DNA from: Petrolisthes cinctipes
Lineage: Eukaryota; Arthropoda; Malacostraca; Decapoda; Porcellanidae
Assembly: GCA_033782935.1 (NCBI GenBank)
Contig: JAWQEG010000477.1
Location: 1 to 64,000 of the forward strand
Direction of reading: 5' to 3'
DNA: 64,000 nucleotides
Shown: piece after piece, positions 24,261 through 38,700 of the stretch
Layout: each line of letters begins with the position of its first letter
Position numbering within the stretch: position 1 is the first letter of the stretch
Program-made: the position numbers and the translations under genes
Notes under the pieces: generated by a model
What the model saw: only the letters and a program-made list of their open reading frames with translations
Told to the model about the DNA's origin: nothing
Database searches by the model: none

Positions 24261-27200
24261 TCGATCTGTACATGCCTACTCCGTGTTAGAGTATTTTCAA
24301 AATACAGCCCAAAAACATACTAAAAATCGATCGTTTAGGTGCCCAAAAGTCGATATGTGCATGCATCTTCTGTACCCGTTTATATCTTAAATTCTGGCCC
24401 TAAACATCCGAAAATTTAATATTTTGGGGTCCCAGAAGCAATCTGTACATGCCTACTCAGTGCTAGAATATTTTCAAAATATAGGCTAAAAACATGCTAA
24501 AAATCGATATTTTAGGTGCCAAAAAGTCGATTTCTCAAATTAAAGCCCAAAACACCCGAAAATTCGATATTTAAGGGTCCCAGAAGCGATCTGTACATGC
24601 CTACTCCGTGTTAGAGTATTTTCAAAATACAGGCCCAAAACATGCTCAAAATCGATGTTTTAGGTGCCAAAAAGTCGATATGTGCATGCATCTTAAGTAC
24701 CCGTTTATATCTCAAATTCAGGCTCAAAACACCCGAAAATTCGATATTTTGGGGTCCCAGAAGTGATCTGTACATGCCTACTCCGTGTTAGAGTATTTTC
24801 AAAACACATGCCCAAAACATGCTCAAAATCGATATTATAGATGCCCAAACGCAATATGTGCATGTATCTTCTGTACCCGTTTATATCTCATTTTCAGGCT
24901 CAAAACACCCGAAAATTCAATATTTTGGGGTCCCAGAAGCAATCTGTACATGCCTACTCAGTGCTAGAATATTTTCAAAATATAGGCTATAAACATGCTA
25001 AAAATCGATATTTTAGGTGCAAAAAAGTCGATATCTCAAATTAAGGCCCAAAACACCCGAAAATTCGATATTTAGGGGTCCCAGAAGCGATCTCTACATG
25101 CCTACTCAGTGCTAAAATGTTTTCAAAATATAGGCTCAAAACATGCTCAAAATCGATATTTTAGGTGCCCAAAAGTCGATATGTGCATGCATCTTCTGTA
25201 CTTGTTTATATCTGAAATTCAAGCTCAAAACACCCGAAAATTCGATATTTTGAGGTCCCAGAAGCGATCTGTACATGCCTACTCAGTGCTAAAATGTTTT
25301 CAAAATATAGGCTCAAAACATGCTCAAAATCGATATTTTAGGTGCCCAAAAGTCGATATGTGCATGCATCTTCTGTACCCGTTTATATCTTAAATTCTGT
25401 CCCTAAACATCCGAAAATTCAATATTTTGGGGTCCCAGAAGCAATCTGTACATGCCTACTTAGTGCTAGAATATTTTCAAATTATAGGCTCAAAACATGC
25501 TAAAAATCGATATTTTAGGTGCGTAAAGGCGATATCTCAAATTCAGGCCAAAAACACCCAAAAATTCGATATTTTGGGGTCCCAGAAGCGATCTGTACAT
25601 GCCTACTCCGTGTTAGAGTATTTTCAAAATACAAGCCCTAAACATGCTCAAAATCGATGTTTTAGGTGCCCAAAAGTCGATATGTGCATGCATCTTTAGT
25701 ACCCGTTTATATCTCAAATTCAGGCTCAAAACACCCGAAAATTCGATATTTTGGGGTTCCAGAAGCGATCTATACATGCCTACTCCGTGTTAGAGTATTT
25801 TCAAAATACAGGCCCAAAACATGCTGAAAATCGATATTTTAGATGCCCAAAGTCAATATGTGCATGTATCTTCTGTACCCGTTTATATCTCAAATTCAGG
25901 CTCCAAACACCCGAAAATTCGATATTTTGGGGTCCCAGAAGCGATCTGTATATGCCTACTCAGTCCTAGAATATTTTTAAAATATAGGCTCAAAACATGC
26001 TAAAAATCGATATTTTAGGTGCGTAAAGGCAATATCTCAAATTCAGGCCCAAAACACCCGAAAATTCGATATTATGGGGTCCCAGAAGCGATCTGTACAT
26101 GCCTACTCCGTGTTAGAGTATTTACAAAATACATGCTCAAAATCGATGTTTTAGGTGCCCAAAAGTCGATATGTGCATTCATCTTCAGTACCCGTTTATA
26201 TCTCAAATACAGGCTCAAAACACCCGAAAATTCGATATTTAGGGGTCCCAGAAGCGATCTGTACATGCCTACTCCGTGTTAGAGTATTGTCAAAATACAT
26301 GCCCAAAACATGCTGAAAATCGATATTATAGATGCCCAAAGTCAATATGTGCATGTATCTTCTGTACCCGTTTATATCTCAAATTCAGGCTCAAAACACC
26401 CGAAAATTCAATATTTTGGGGTCCCAGAAGCAATCTGTACATGCCTACTCAGTGCTAGAATATTTTCAAAATATAGGCTAAAAACATGCTAAAAATCGAT
26501 ATTTTAGGTGCCAAAAAGTCGATATCTCAAATTCAGTCCCAAAACACCCGAAAATTCGATATTTAGGGGTCCCAGAATCGATCTGTACATGCCTACTCCG
26601 TGTTAGAGTATTTTCAAAATACAGCCCAAAAACATACTAAAAATCGATCGTTTAGGTGCCTAAAAGTCGATATGTGCATGCATCTACTGTACCCGTTTAT
26701 ATCTTAAATTCTGGCCCTAAACATCCGAAAATTCAATATTTTGGGGTCCCAGAAGCAATCTGTACATGCCTACTCAGTGCTAGAATATTTTCAAAATATA
26801 GGCTAAAAACATGCTAAAAATCGATATTTTAGGTGCCAAAAAGTCGATTTCTCAAATTAAGGCCCAAAACACCCGAAAATTCGATATTTAGGGGTCCCAG
26901 AAGCGATCTGTACATGCCTACTCCGTGTTAGAGTATTTTCAAAATACAGGCCCAAAACATGCTCAAAATCGATGTTTTAGGTGCCAAAAAGTCGATATGT
27001 GCATGCATCTTCAGTACCCGTTTATATCTCAAATTCAGGCTCAAAACACCCGAAAATTCGATATTTTGGGGTCCCAGAAGCGATCTGTACATGCCTACTC
27101 CGTGTTAGAGTATTTTCAAAATACATGCCCAAGACATGCTCAAAATCGATATTATAGATGCCCAAACGCAATATGTGCATGTATCTTCTGTACCCGTTTA

Positions 27201-27660
27201 TATCTCATTTTCAGGCTCAAAACACCCGAAAATTCAATATTTTGGGGTCCCAGAAGCAATCTGTACATGCCTACTCAGTGCTAGAATATTTTCAAAATAT
27301 AGGCTAAAAACATGCTAAAAATCGATATTTTAGGTGCCAAAAAGTCGATTTCTCAAATTAAGGCCCAAAACACCCGAAAATTCGATATTTAGGGGTCCCA
27401 GAAGCGATCTCTACATGCCTACTCAGTGCTAAAATGTTTTCTAAATATAGGCTCAAAACATGCTCAAAATCGATATTTTAGGTGCCCAAAAGTCGATATG
27501 TGCATGCATCTTCTGTACTCGTTTATATCTGAAATTCAAGCTCAAAACACCCGAAAATTCGATATTTTGAGGTCTCAGAAGCGATCTGTACATGCCTACT
27601 CAGTGCTAAAATGTTTTCAAAATATAGGCTCAAAACATGCTCAAAATCGATATTTTAGGT
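22050..27660. repeat. 5.6-kb block, upstream copy (matches 30,670-35,778)
   Basis: This block recurs downstream at offset 8619 until about 22,925 and at 8117-8118 after that. The change equals three missing monomers (501 bp = 177 + 147 + 177) in the downstream copy near 31,544. Shared markers include the ACACATTCCC joint, TTCTGTACTTG, TTTTGAGGTCC, GGCTATAAACATG, and the 11-bp deletion monomer at 26,131 (34,248 downstream). Confidence 0.85.
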
Positions 27661-27748
27661 GCCCAAAGTCAATATGTGCATGTATCTTCTGTACCCGTTT
27701 ATATCTCAAATTCAGGCTCCAAACACCCGAAAATTCGATATTTTGGGG
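25933..27748. repeat. Higher-order unit of 11 monomers, 1816 bp, copy 1
   Basis: Landmark spacings are 147, 166, 176, 148, 177, 148, 177, 176, 148, 177 and 176, summing to 1816. The 166-bp monomer carries an 11-bp deletion: AATACATGCTC at about 26,128 in place of the longer spacing between ACA and CATGCTC. Other markers are GTGCGTAAAGGCAATATC, ATTATGGGGTCC, TATGCCTACTCAGTCCTAG and TGTGCATTCATC. Confidence 0.9.
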
Positions 27749-29564
27749 TCCCAGAAGCGATCTGTATATGCCTACTCAGTCCTAGAATATTTTTAAAATA
27801 TAGGCTCAAAACATGCTAAAAATCGATATTTTAGGTGCGTAAAGGCAATATCTCAAATTCAGGCCCAAAACACCCGAAAATTCGATATTATGGGGTCCCA
27901 GAAGCGATCTGTACATGCCTACTCCGTGTTAGAGTATTTACAAAATACATGCTCAAAATCGATGTTTTAGGTGCCCAAAAGTCGATATGTGCATTCATCT
28001 TCAGTACCCGTTTATATCTCAAATACAGGCTCAAAACACCCGAAAATTCGATATTTAGGGGTCCCAGAAGCGATCTGTACATGCCTACTCCGTGTTAGAG
28101 TATTGTCAAAATACATGCCCAAAACATGCTGAAAATCGATATTATAGATGCCCAAAGTCAATATGTGCATGTATCTTCTGTACCCGTTTATATCTCAAAT
28201 TCAGGCTCAAAACACCCGAAAATTCAATATTTTGGGGTCCCAGAAGCAATCTGTACATGCCTACTCAGTGCTAGAATATTTTCAAAATATAGGCTAAAAA
28301 CATGCTAAAAATCGATATTTTAGGTGCCAAAAAGTCGATATCTCAAATTCAGTCCCAAAACACCCGAAAATTCGATATTTAGGGGTCCCAGAATCGATCT
28401 GTACATGCCTACTCCGTGTTAGAGTATTTTCAAAATACAGCCCAAAAACATACTAAAAATCGATCGTTTAGGTGCCCAAAAGTCGATATGTGCATGCATC
28501 TACTGTACCCGTTTATATCTTAAATTCTGGCCCTAAACATCCGAAAATTCAATATTTTGGGGTCCCAGAAGGAATCTGTACATGCCTACTCAGTGCTAGA
28601 ATATTTTCAAAATATAGGCTAAAAACATGCTAAAAATCGATATTTTAGGTGCCAAAAAGTCGATTTCTCAAATTAAGGCCCAAAACACCCGAAAATTCGA
28701 TATTTAGGGGTCCCAGAAGCGATCTGTACATGCCTACTCCGTGTTAGAGTATTTTCAAAATACAGGCCCAAAACATGCTCAAAATTGATGTTTTAGGTGC
28801 CAAAAAGTCGATATGTGCATGCATCTTCAGTACCCGTTTATATCTCAAATTCAGGCTCAAAACACCCGAAAATTCGATATTTTGGGGTCCCAGAAGCGAT
28901 CTGTACATGCCTACTCCGTGTTAGAGTATTTTCAAAATACATGCCCAAGACATGCTCAAAATCGATATTATAGATGCCCAAACGCAATATGTGCATGTAT
29001 CTTCTGTACCCGTTTATATCTCATTTTCAGGCTCAAAACACCCGAAAATTCAATATTTTGGGGTCCCAGAAGCAATCTGTACATGCCTACTCAGTGCTAG
29101 AATATTTTCAAAATATAGGCTAAAAACATGCTAAAAATCGATATTTTAGGTGCCAAAAAGTCGATTTCTCAAATTAAGGCCCAAAACACCCGAAAATTCG
29201 ATATTTAGGGGTCCCAGAAGCGATCTCTACATGCCTACTCAGTGCTAAAATGTTTTCTAAATATAGGCTCAAAACATGCTCAAAATCGATATTTTAGGTG
29301 CCCAAAAGTCGATATGTGCATGCATCTTCTGTACTCGTTTATATCTGAAATTCAAGCTCAAAACACCCGAAAATTCGATATTTTGAGGTCTCAGAAGCGA
29401 TCTGTACATGCCTACTCAGTGCTAAAATGTTTTCAAATTATAGGCTCAAAACATGCTCAAAATCGATATTTTAGGTGCCCAAAAGTCGATATGTGCATGC
29501 ATCTTCTGTAACCGTTTATATCTTAAATTCTGGCCCTAAACATTCGAAAATTCAATATTTTGGG
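27749..29564. repeat. Higher-order unit of 11 monomers, 1816 bp, copy 2
   Basis: This is a tandem copy of 25,933-27,748 at offset 1816, matching to about 29,475. The joint between copies is visible at about 27,655-27,670: TTTTAGGTGCCCAAAGTCAA combines the GGTG of an ordinary L with the CCCAAAGTCAA of the 176-bp variant, which is normally preceded by AGATG. Differences seen between copies include GTGCCTAAAAG versus GTGCCCAAAAG and AAATCGATG versus AAATTGATG. Confidence 0.88.
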
Positions 29565-30670
29565 GTCCCAGAAGGAATCTGTACATGCCTACATAGTGCT
29601 AGAATATTTTCAAATTATAGGCTCAAAACATGCTAAAAATCGATATTTTAGGTGCGTAAAGGCGATATCTCAAATTCAGGCCCAAAACACCCAAAAATTC
29701 GATATTTTGGGGTCCCAGAAGCGATCTGTACATGCCTACTCCGTGTTAGAGTATTTTCAAAATACAGGCCAAAAACATACTGAAAATCGATCTTTTAGGT
29801 GCCCAAAAGTTGATATGTGCATGCATCTTCTGTACCCGTTTATATCTCAAATTCTGGCCCTCAACACCCGAAAATTCGATATTTTTGGGTCCCAGAAGCG
29901 ATCTGTACATGCCTACTCAGTGCTAGAATGTTTTCAAAATATAGGCTCAAAACATGCTCAAAATCGATATTTTAGGTGCTAAAAGTCGATATGTGCATGC
30001 ATCTTCTATACTCGTTTATATCTCAAATTCAAGCTCAAAACATCCGAAAAATTCGATATTTTGGGGTCCCAGAAGCAATCTGTACATGCCTACTCAGTGC
30101 TAGAATATTTTCAAAATATAGGCTAAAAACAAACTAAAAATCGATCTTTTAGGTGCCAAAAACTCGATATCTCAAATTCAGTCCCAAAACTCCCGAAAAT
30201 TCAATATTTTGTGGTCCCAGAAGCGATCTGTACATGCCTACTCAGTGCTAGAATGTTTTTAAAATATAGGTTCAAAACATGCTCAAAATCGATATTTTAG
30301 GTGCCCAAAAGTCGATATGTGCATGCATCTTCTGTACCCGTTTATATCTCAAATTCAGGCTCAAAACACCCGAAAATTCAATATTTTGGGGTCCCAGAAG
30401 CAATCTGTACATGCCTACTCAGTGCTAGAATATTTTCAAAATATAGGCTCAAAACATGCTAAAAATCCGATATTTTAGGTGCCAAAAAGTCGATATCTCA
30501 AATTAAGGCCCAAAACACCCGAAAATTCGATATTTAGGGGTCCCAGAAGCGATCTGTACATGCCTACTCCGTGTTAGAGTATTTTCAAAGTACAGGCCAA
30601 AAACATGCTCAAAATCAATGTTTTAGGTGCCCAAAAGTCGATATGTGCATGCATCTTCAGTACCCGTTTA
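29565..30670. repeat. Satellite linker segment copied from the 23.4-kb region
   Basis: From about 29,742 to 30,480 this follows 23,455-24,193 (offset 6287), including GTGCTAAAAG, the GTGGTCCC variant and GGTTCAAAACATG. The monomer near 30,470 has an extra C (AAAAATCCGATATT). It then passes into the AAAGTACAGG/AATCAATG type known from 14,120, 18,960 and 21,470, before joining the block that matches 22,050 onward. No gene or unique sequence is present. Confidence 0.78.
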
Positions 30671-33600
30671 TATCTCAAATTCAGGCTCAAAACACCCGAA
30701 AATTCGATATTTTGGGGTCCCAGAAGCGATCTGTACATGCCTACTCCGTGTTAGAGTATTTTCAAAACACATTCCCAAAACATGCTGAAAATCGATATTT
30801 TAGATGCCCAAAGTCAATATGTGCATTTTTCTTCTGTACCCGTTTATATCTCAAATTCAGGCTCAAAACACCCGAAAATTTAATATTTTGGGGTCCCAGA
30901 AGCAATCTGTACATGCCTACTCAGTGCTAGAATATTTTCAAAATATAGGCTAAAAACATACTAAAAATCGATCTTTTATGTGCCAAAAAGTCGATATCTC
31001 AAATTCAGTCCCAAAACACCCGAAAATTCGATATTTAGGGGTCCCAGAATCGATCTGTACATGCCTACTCCGTGTTAGAGTATTTTAAAAATACAGGCCA
31101 AAAACATACTGAAAATCGATCTTTTAGGTGCCCAAAAGTCGATATGTGCATGCATCTTCTGTACCCGTTTATATCTCAAATTCTGGCCCTATACATCCCA
31201 TAATTCAATATTTTGGGGTCCCAGAAGCAATCTGTACATGCCTACTCAGTGCTAGAATATTTTCAAAATATAGGCAAAAAACATGCTAAATATCGATATT
31301 TTAGGTGCCAAAAAGTCGATATCTCAAATTCATTCCATAAACACCCGAAAATTCGATATTTAGGGGTCCCAGAAGCGATCTGTACATGCCTACTCCGTGT
31401 TAGAGTATTTTCAAAATACAGGCCAAAAACATACTGAAAATCGATCTTTTAGGTTAACAAAAGTCGATATGTGCATGCATCTTCTGTACCCGTTTATATC
31501 TCAAATTCTGGCCCTAAACACCCGAAAATTCGATATTTTTGGGTCCCAGAAACGATCTGTACATGCCTACTCCGTGTTAGAGTATTTTCAAAATACAGGC
31601 CAAAAACATACTGAAAATCGATCTTTTAGGTGCCCAAAAGTTGATATGTGCATGCATCTTCTGTACCCGTTTATATCTCAAATTCTGGCCCTCAACACCC
31701 GAAAATTCGATATTTTTGGGTCCCAGAAGCGATCTGTACATGCCTACTCAGTGCTAGAATGTTTTCAAAATATAGGCTCAAAACATGCTCAAAATCGATA
31801 TTATAGGTGCTAAAAGTCGATATGTGCATGCATCTTCTGTACTCGTTTATATCTCAAATTCAAGCTCAAAACACCCGAAAAATTCGATATTTTGGGGTCC
31901 CAGAAGCAATCTGTACATGCCTACTCAGTGCTAGAATATTTTCAAAATATAGGCTAAAAACATACTAAAAATCGATCTTTAAGTGCCAAAAACTCGATAT
32001 CTCAAATTCAGTCCCAAAACTCCCGAAAATTCAATATTTTGTGGTCCCAGAAGCGATCTGTACATGCCTACTCAGTGCTAGAATGTTTTTAAAATATTGG
32101 TTCAAAACATGCTCAAAATCGATATTTTAGGTGCCCAAAAGTCGATATGTGCATGCATCTTCTGTACCCGTTTATATCTCAAATTCAGGCTCAAAACACC
32201 CGAAAATTATATATTTTGGGGTCCCAGAAGCAATCTGTACATGCCTACTCAGTGCTACAATATTTTCAAATTATAGGCTCAAAACATGCTAAAAATCGAT
32301 ATTTTAGGTGCCAAAAAGTCGATATCTCAAATTAAGGCCCAAAACACCCGAAAATTCGATATTTAGGGGTCCCAGAAGCGATCTGTACATGCCTACTCCG
32401 TGTTAGAGTATTTTCAAAGTACAGGCCAAAAACATGCTCAAAATCAATGTTTTAGGTGCCCAAAAGTCGATATGTGCATGCATCTTCAGTACCCGTTTAT
32501 ATCTCAAATTCAGGCTCAAAACACCTGAAAATTCGATATTTAGGGGTCCCAGAATCGATCTGTACATGCCTACTCCGTGTTAGAGTATTTTCAAAATACA
32601 GCCCAAAAACATACTAAAAATCGATCGTTTAGGTGCCCAAAAGTCGATATGTGCATGCATCTTCTGTACCCGTTTATATCTTAAATTCTGGCCCTAAACA
32701 TCCGAAAATTTAATATTTTGGGGTCCCAGAAGCAATCTGTACATGCCTACTCAGTGCTAGAATATTTTCAAAATATAGGCTAAAAACATGCTAAAAATCG
32801 ATATTTTAGGTGCCAAAAAGTCGATTTCTCAAATTAAAGCCCAAAACACCCGAAAATTCGATATTTAAGGGTCCCAGAAGCGATCTGTACATGCCTACTC
32901 CGTGTTAGAGTATTTTCAAAACACATGCCCAAAACATGCTCAAAATCGATATTATAGATGCCCAAACGCAATATGTGCATGTATCTTCTGTACCCGTTTA
33001 TATCTCATTTTCAGGCTCAAAACACCCGAAAATTCAATATTTTGGGGTCCCAGAAGCAATCTGTACATGCCTACTCAGTGCTAGAATATTTTCAAAATAT
33101 AGGCTATAAACATGCTAAAAATCGATATTTTAGGTGCAAAAAAGTCGATATCTCAAATTAAGGCCCAAAACACCCGAAAATTCGATATTTAGGGGTCCCA
33201 GAAGCGATCTCTACATGCCTACTCAGTGCTAAAATGTTTTCAAAATATAGGCTCAAAACATGCTCAAAATCGATATTTTAGGTGCCCAAAAGTCGATATG
33301 TGCATGCATCTTCTGTACTTGTTTATATCTGAAATTCAAGCTCAAAACACCCGAAAATTCGATATTTTGAGGTCCCAGAAGCGATCTGTACATGCCTACT
33401 CAGTGCTAAAATGTTTTCAAAATATAGGCTCAAAACATGCTCAAAATCGATATTTTAGGTGCCCAAAAGTCGATATGTGCATGCATCTTCTGTACCCGTT
33501 TATATCTTAAATTCTGTCCCTAAACATCCGAAAATTCAATATTTTGGGGTCCCAGAAGCAATCTGTACATGCCTACTTAGTGCTAGAATATTTTCAAATT

Positions 33601-35778
33601 ATAGGCTCAAAACATGCTAAAAATCGATATTTTAGGTGCGTAAAGGCGATATCTCAAATTCAGGCCAAAAACACCCAAAAATTCGATATTTTGGGGTCCC
33701 AGAAGCGATCTGTACATGCCTACTCCGTGTTAGAGTATTTTCAAAATACAGGCCCTAAACATGCTCAGAATCGATGTTTTAGGTGCCCAAAAGTCGATAT
33801 GTGCATGCATCTTCAGTACCCGTTTATATCTCAAATTCAGGCTCAAAACACCCGAAAATTCGATATTTTGGGGTCCCAGAAGCGATCTATACATGCCTAC
33901 TCCGTGTTAGAGTATTTTCAAAATACAGGCCCAAAACATGCTGAAAATCGATATTTTAGATGCCCAAAGTCAATATGTGCATGTATCTTCTGTACCCGTT
34001 TATATCTCAAATTCAGGCTCCAAACACCCGAAAATTCGATATTTTTGGGTCCCAGAAGCGATCTGTATATGCCTACTCAGTCCTAGAATATTTTTAAAAT
34101 ATAGGCTCAAAACATGCTAAAAATCGATATTTTAGGTGCGTAAAGGAAATATCTCAAATTCAGGCCCAAAACACCCGAAAATTCGATATTATGGGGTCCC
34201 AGAAGCGATCTGTACATGCCTACTCCGTGTTAGAGTATTTACAAAATACATGCTCAAAATCGATGTTTTAGGTGCCCAAAAGTCGATATGTGCATTCATC
34301 TTCAGTACCCGTTTATATCTCAAATACAGGCTCAAAACACCCGATAATTCGATATTTATGGGTCCCAGAAGCGATCTGTACATGCCTACTCCGTGTTAGA
34401 GTGTTGTCAAAATACATGCCCAAAACATGCTGAAAATCGATATTATAGATGCCCAAAGTCAATATGTGCATGTATCTTCTGTACCCGTTTATATCTCAAA
34501 TTCAGGCTCAAAACACCCGAAAATTCAATATTTTGGGGTCCCAGAAGCAATCTGTACATGCCTACTCAGTGCTAGAATATTTTCAAAATATAGGCTAAAA
34601 ACATGCTAAAAATCGATATTTTAGGTGCCAAAAAGTCGATATCTCAAATTCAGTCCCAAAACACCCGAAAATTCGATATTTAGGGGTCCCAGAATCGATC
34701 TGTACATGCCTACTCCGTGTTAGAGTATTTTCAAAATACAGCCCAAAAACATACTAAAAATCGATCGTTTAGGTGCCCAAAAGTCGATATGTGCATGCAT
34801 CTTCTGTACCCGTTTATATCTTAAATTCTGGCCCTAAACATCCTAAAATTCAATATTTTGGGGTCCCAGAAGCAATCTGTACATGCCTACTCAGTGCTAG
34901 AATATTTTCAAAATATAGGCTAAAAACATGCTAAAAATCGATATTTTAGGTGCCAAAAAGTCGATTTCTCAAATTAAGGCCCAAAACACCCGAAAATTCG
35001 ATATTTAGGGGTCCCAGAAGCGATCTGTACATGCCTACTCCGTGTTAGAGTATTTTCAAAATACAGGCCCAAAACATGCTCAAAATCGATGTTTTAGGTG
35101 CCAAAAAGTCGATATGTGCATGCATCTTCAGTACCCGTTTATATCTCAAATTCAGGCTCAAAACACCCGAAAATTCGATATTTTGGGGTCCCAGAAGCGA
35201 TCTGTACATGCCTACTCCGTGTTAGAGTATTTTTAAAATACATGCCCAAGACATGCTCAAAATCGATATTATAGATGCCCAAACGCAATATGTGCATGTA
35301 TCTTCTGTACCCGTTTATATCTCATTTTCAGGCTCAAAACACCCGAAAATTCAATATTTTGGGGTCCCAGAAGCAATCTGTACATGGCTACTCAGTGCTA
35401 GAATATTTTCAAAATATAGGCTAAAAACATGCTAAAAATCGATATTTTAGGTGCCAAAAAGTCGATATCTCAAATTAAGGCCCAAAACACCCGAAAATTC
35501 GATATTTAGGGGTCCCAGAAGCGATCTCTACATGCCTACTCAGTGCTAAAATGTTTTCAAAATATAGGCTCAAAACATGCTCAAAATCGATATTTTAGGT
35601 GCCCAAAAGTCGATATGTGCATGCATCTTCTGTACTCGTTTATATCTGAAATTCAAGCTCAAAACACCCGAAAATTCGATATTTTGAGGTCTCAGAAGCG
35701 ATCTGTACATGCCTACTCAGTGCTAAAATGTTTTCAAAATATAGGCTCAAAACATGCTCAAAATCGATATTTTAGGTG
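30670..35778. repeat. 5.1-kb block, downstream copy (matches 22,050-27,660)
   Basis: This is the downstream partner of 22,050-27,660, shortened by 501 bp (three monomers) at about 31,544. There the monomer is a hybrid: AGAAACGATC as at 23,102, followed by the GGCCAAAAACATACTG version as at 23,480. A 1-bp shortening (GATCTTTAAGTGCC) occurs at about 31,976. After 35,778 it continues as the end of the 1816-bp series (offset 6301 to 29,242-29,750). Confidence 0.84.
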
Positions 35779-38700
35779 CCCAAAAGTCGATATGTGCATG
35801 CATCTTCTGTACCCGTTTATATCTTAAATTCTGGCCCTAAACATTCGAAAATTCAATATTTTGGGGTCCCAGAAGGAATCTGTACATGCCTACTTAGTGC
35901 TAGAATATTTTCAAATTATAGGCTCAAAACATGCTAAAAATCGATATTTTAGGTGCGTAAAGGCGATATCTCAAATTCAGGCCCAAAACACCCAAAAATT
36001 CGATATTTTGGGGTCCCAGAAGCGATCTGTACATGCCTACTCCGTGTTAGAGTATTTTCAAAATACAGGTCCTAAACATACTGAAAATCGATCTTTTAGG
36101 TGCCCAAAAGTCGATATGTGCATGCAGCTTCAGTACCCGTTTATATCTCAAATTCAGGCTCAAAAAACCCGAAAATTCGATATTTTGGGGTCCCAGAAGC
36201 AATCTGTACATGCCTACTCAGTGTTAGAGTTTTTTCAAAATAATGGCCCAAAACATGCTGAAAATCGATATTTTAGATGCCCAAAGTCAATATGTGCATG
36301 TATCTTCTGTACCCGATTATATCTCAAATTCAGGCTCAAAACAACCGAAAATTCAATATTTTGGGGTCCCAGAAGCAATCTGTACATGCCTACTCAGTGC
36401 TAGAATATTTTCAAAATATAGGCTAAAAACATGCTAAAAATCGATCTTTTAGGTGCCAAAAAGTCGATATCTCAAATTCAGTCCCAAAACACCCGAAAAT
36501 TCGATATTTAGGGGTCCAAGAAGGGATCTGTACATGCCTACTCCGTCTTAAAGTATTTTCAAAATACAGGCCAAAAACATACTGAAAATCGATCTTTTAG
36601 GTGCCGAATAGTCGATATGTGCATGCATCTTCTGTACCCGTTTATATCTCAAATTCTGGCACTAAACACCCGAAAATTCGATATTTTTGGGTCCCAGAAG
36701 CGATCTGTACATGCCTACTCAGTGCTAGAATATTTTCAAAATATAGGCTAAAAACATGCTAAAAATCGATATTTTAGGTGCCAAAAAGTCGATATCTCAA
36801 ATTAAGGCCGAAAACACCCGAAAATTCGATATTTAGGGGTCCAAGAAGCGATCTTTACATGCCTAGTCAGTGCTAGAATGTTTTCAAAATATTGGCTCAA
36901 AACATGCTCAAAATCGATATTTTAGGTGCCGAAAAGTCGATATGTGCATGCATCTTTTGTAACCGTTTATATCTCAAATTCAAGCTCATAATTCCCGAAA
37001 ATTCGATATTTTGGGGTCCCAGAAGCGATCTGTACATGCCTACTCAGTGCTAGAATATTTTCAAAATATAGGCTCAAAACTTGCTAAAAATCGATATTTT
37101 AAGTGCGTAAAGGCGATATCTCAAATTTAGGCCCAAAACACCCGAAAATTCGATATTTTGGGGTCCCAGAATCGATCTGTACATGCCTACTCCGTGTTAG
37201 AGTATTTTCAAAATACAGGCCCAAAACATGCTCAAAATCGATGTTTTAGGTGCCCAAAAGTCTATATGTGCATGCAACTTCCGTACCCGTTTATATCTCA
37301 AATTCAGGCTCAAAACACCCGAAAATTCGATATTTTGGGGTCCCAGAAGCGATCTGTACATGCCTACTCCGTGTTAGAGTATTTTCAAAATACAGGCCCA
37401 AAACATGCTGAAAATCGATATTTTAGATGCCGAAAGTCAATATGTGCATGTATCTTCTGTACCCGTTTATATCTCAAATTCAGGCTCAAAACACCCGAAA
37501 ATTCAATATTTTGGGGTCCCAGAAGTAATCTGTACATGCCTACTCAGTGCTAGAATATTTTCAAAATATAGGCTAAAAACATGCCAAAAATCGACATTTT
37601 AGGTGCCAAAAAATCGATATCTCAAATTCAGTCCCAAAACACCCGAAAATTCGATATTTAGGGGTCCCAGAAGGGATCTGTACATGCCTACTCCGTGTTA
37701 GAGTATTTTCAAAATACTGGCCAAAAACATACTGAAAATCGATCTTTTAGGTGCCCAAAAGTCGATATCTGTATGCATCTTCTGTACCCGTTTATATCTC
37801 AAATTCTGGTTCTAAACACCCGAAAATTCGATATTTTGGGGTCCCAGAAGCGATCTGTACATGCCTACTCAGTGCTAGAATGTTTTCAAAATATTGGCTC
37901 AAAACATGCTCAAAATCGATATTTTAGGTGCCCAAAAGTCAATATGTGCATGCATCTTCTGTACTCGTTTATATCTCAAATTCAGGCTCAAAACCCCCGA
38001 AAATTCGATATTTTGGGGTCCCAGAAGGAAACTGTACATGCCTACTCAGTGCTAGAATATTTTCAAAATATAGGCTAAAAACATGCTACAAATCGATCTT
38101 TTAGGTGCCAAAAAGTCGATATCTCAAATTCAGTCCCAAAACATCCGAAAATTCGTTATTTTGGGGTCCCAGAAGCGATCTGTACATGCCTACTCCGTGT
38201 TAGAGTATTTTCAAATTACAGGCCAAAAACATACTGAAAATCGATATTTTAGGTGCCCAAAAGTCGATATGTGCATGCAGCTTCAGTACCCGTTTATATC
38301 TCAAATTCAGGCTCAAAACACCCGAAAATTCGATATTTTGGGGTCCCAGAAGCAATCTGTACATGCCTAATCAGTGTTAGAGTTTTTTCAAAATAAAGGC
38401 CCAAAACATGCTGAAAATCGATATTTTAGATGCCCAAAGTTAATATGTGCATGTATCTTCTGTACCCGATTATATCTCAAATTCAGGCTCAAAACAACCG
38501 AAAATTCAATATTTTGGGGTCCCAGAAGCAATCTGTACATGCCTACTCAGTGCTAGAATATTTTCAAAATATAGGCTAAAAACATGCTAAAAATCGATCT
38601 TTTAGGTGCCAAAAAGTCGATATCTCAAATTCAGTCCCAAAACACCCTAAAATTCGATATTTAGAGGTCCCAGAAGGGATCTGTACATGCCTACTCCGTG

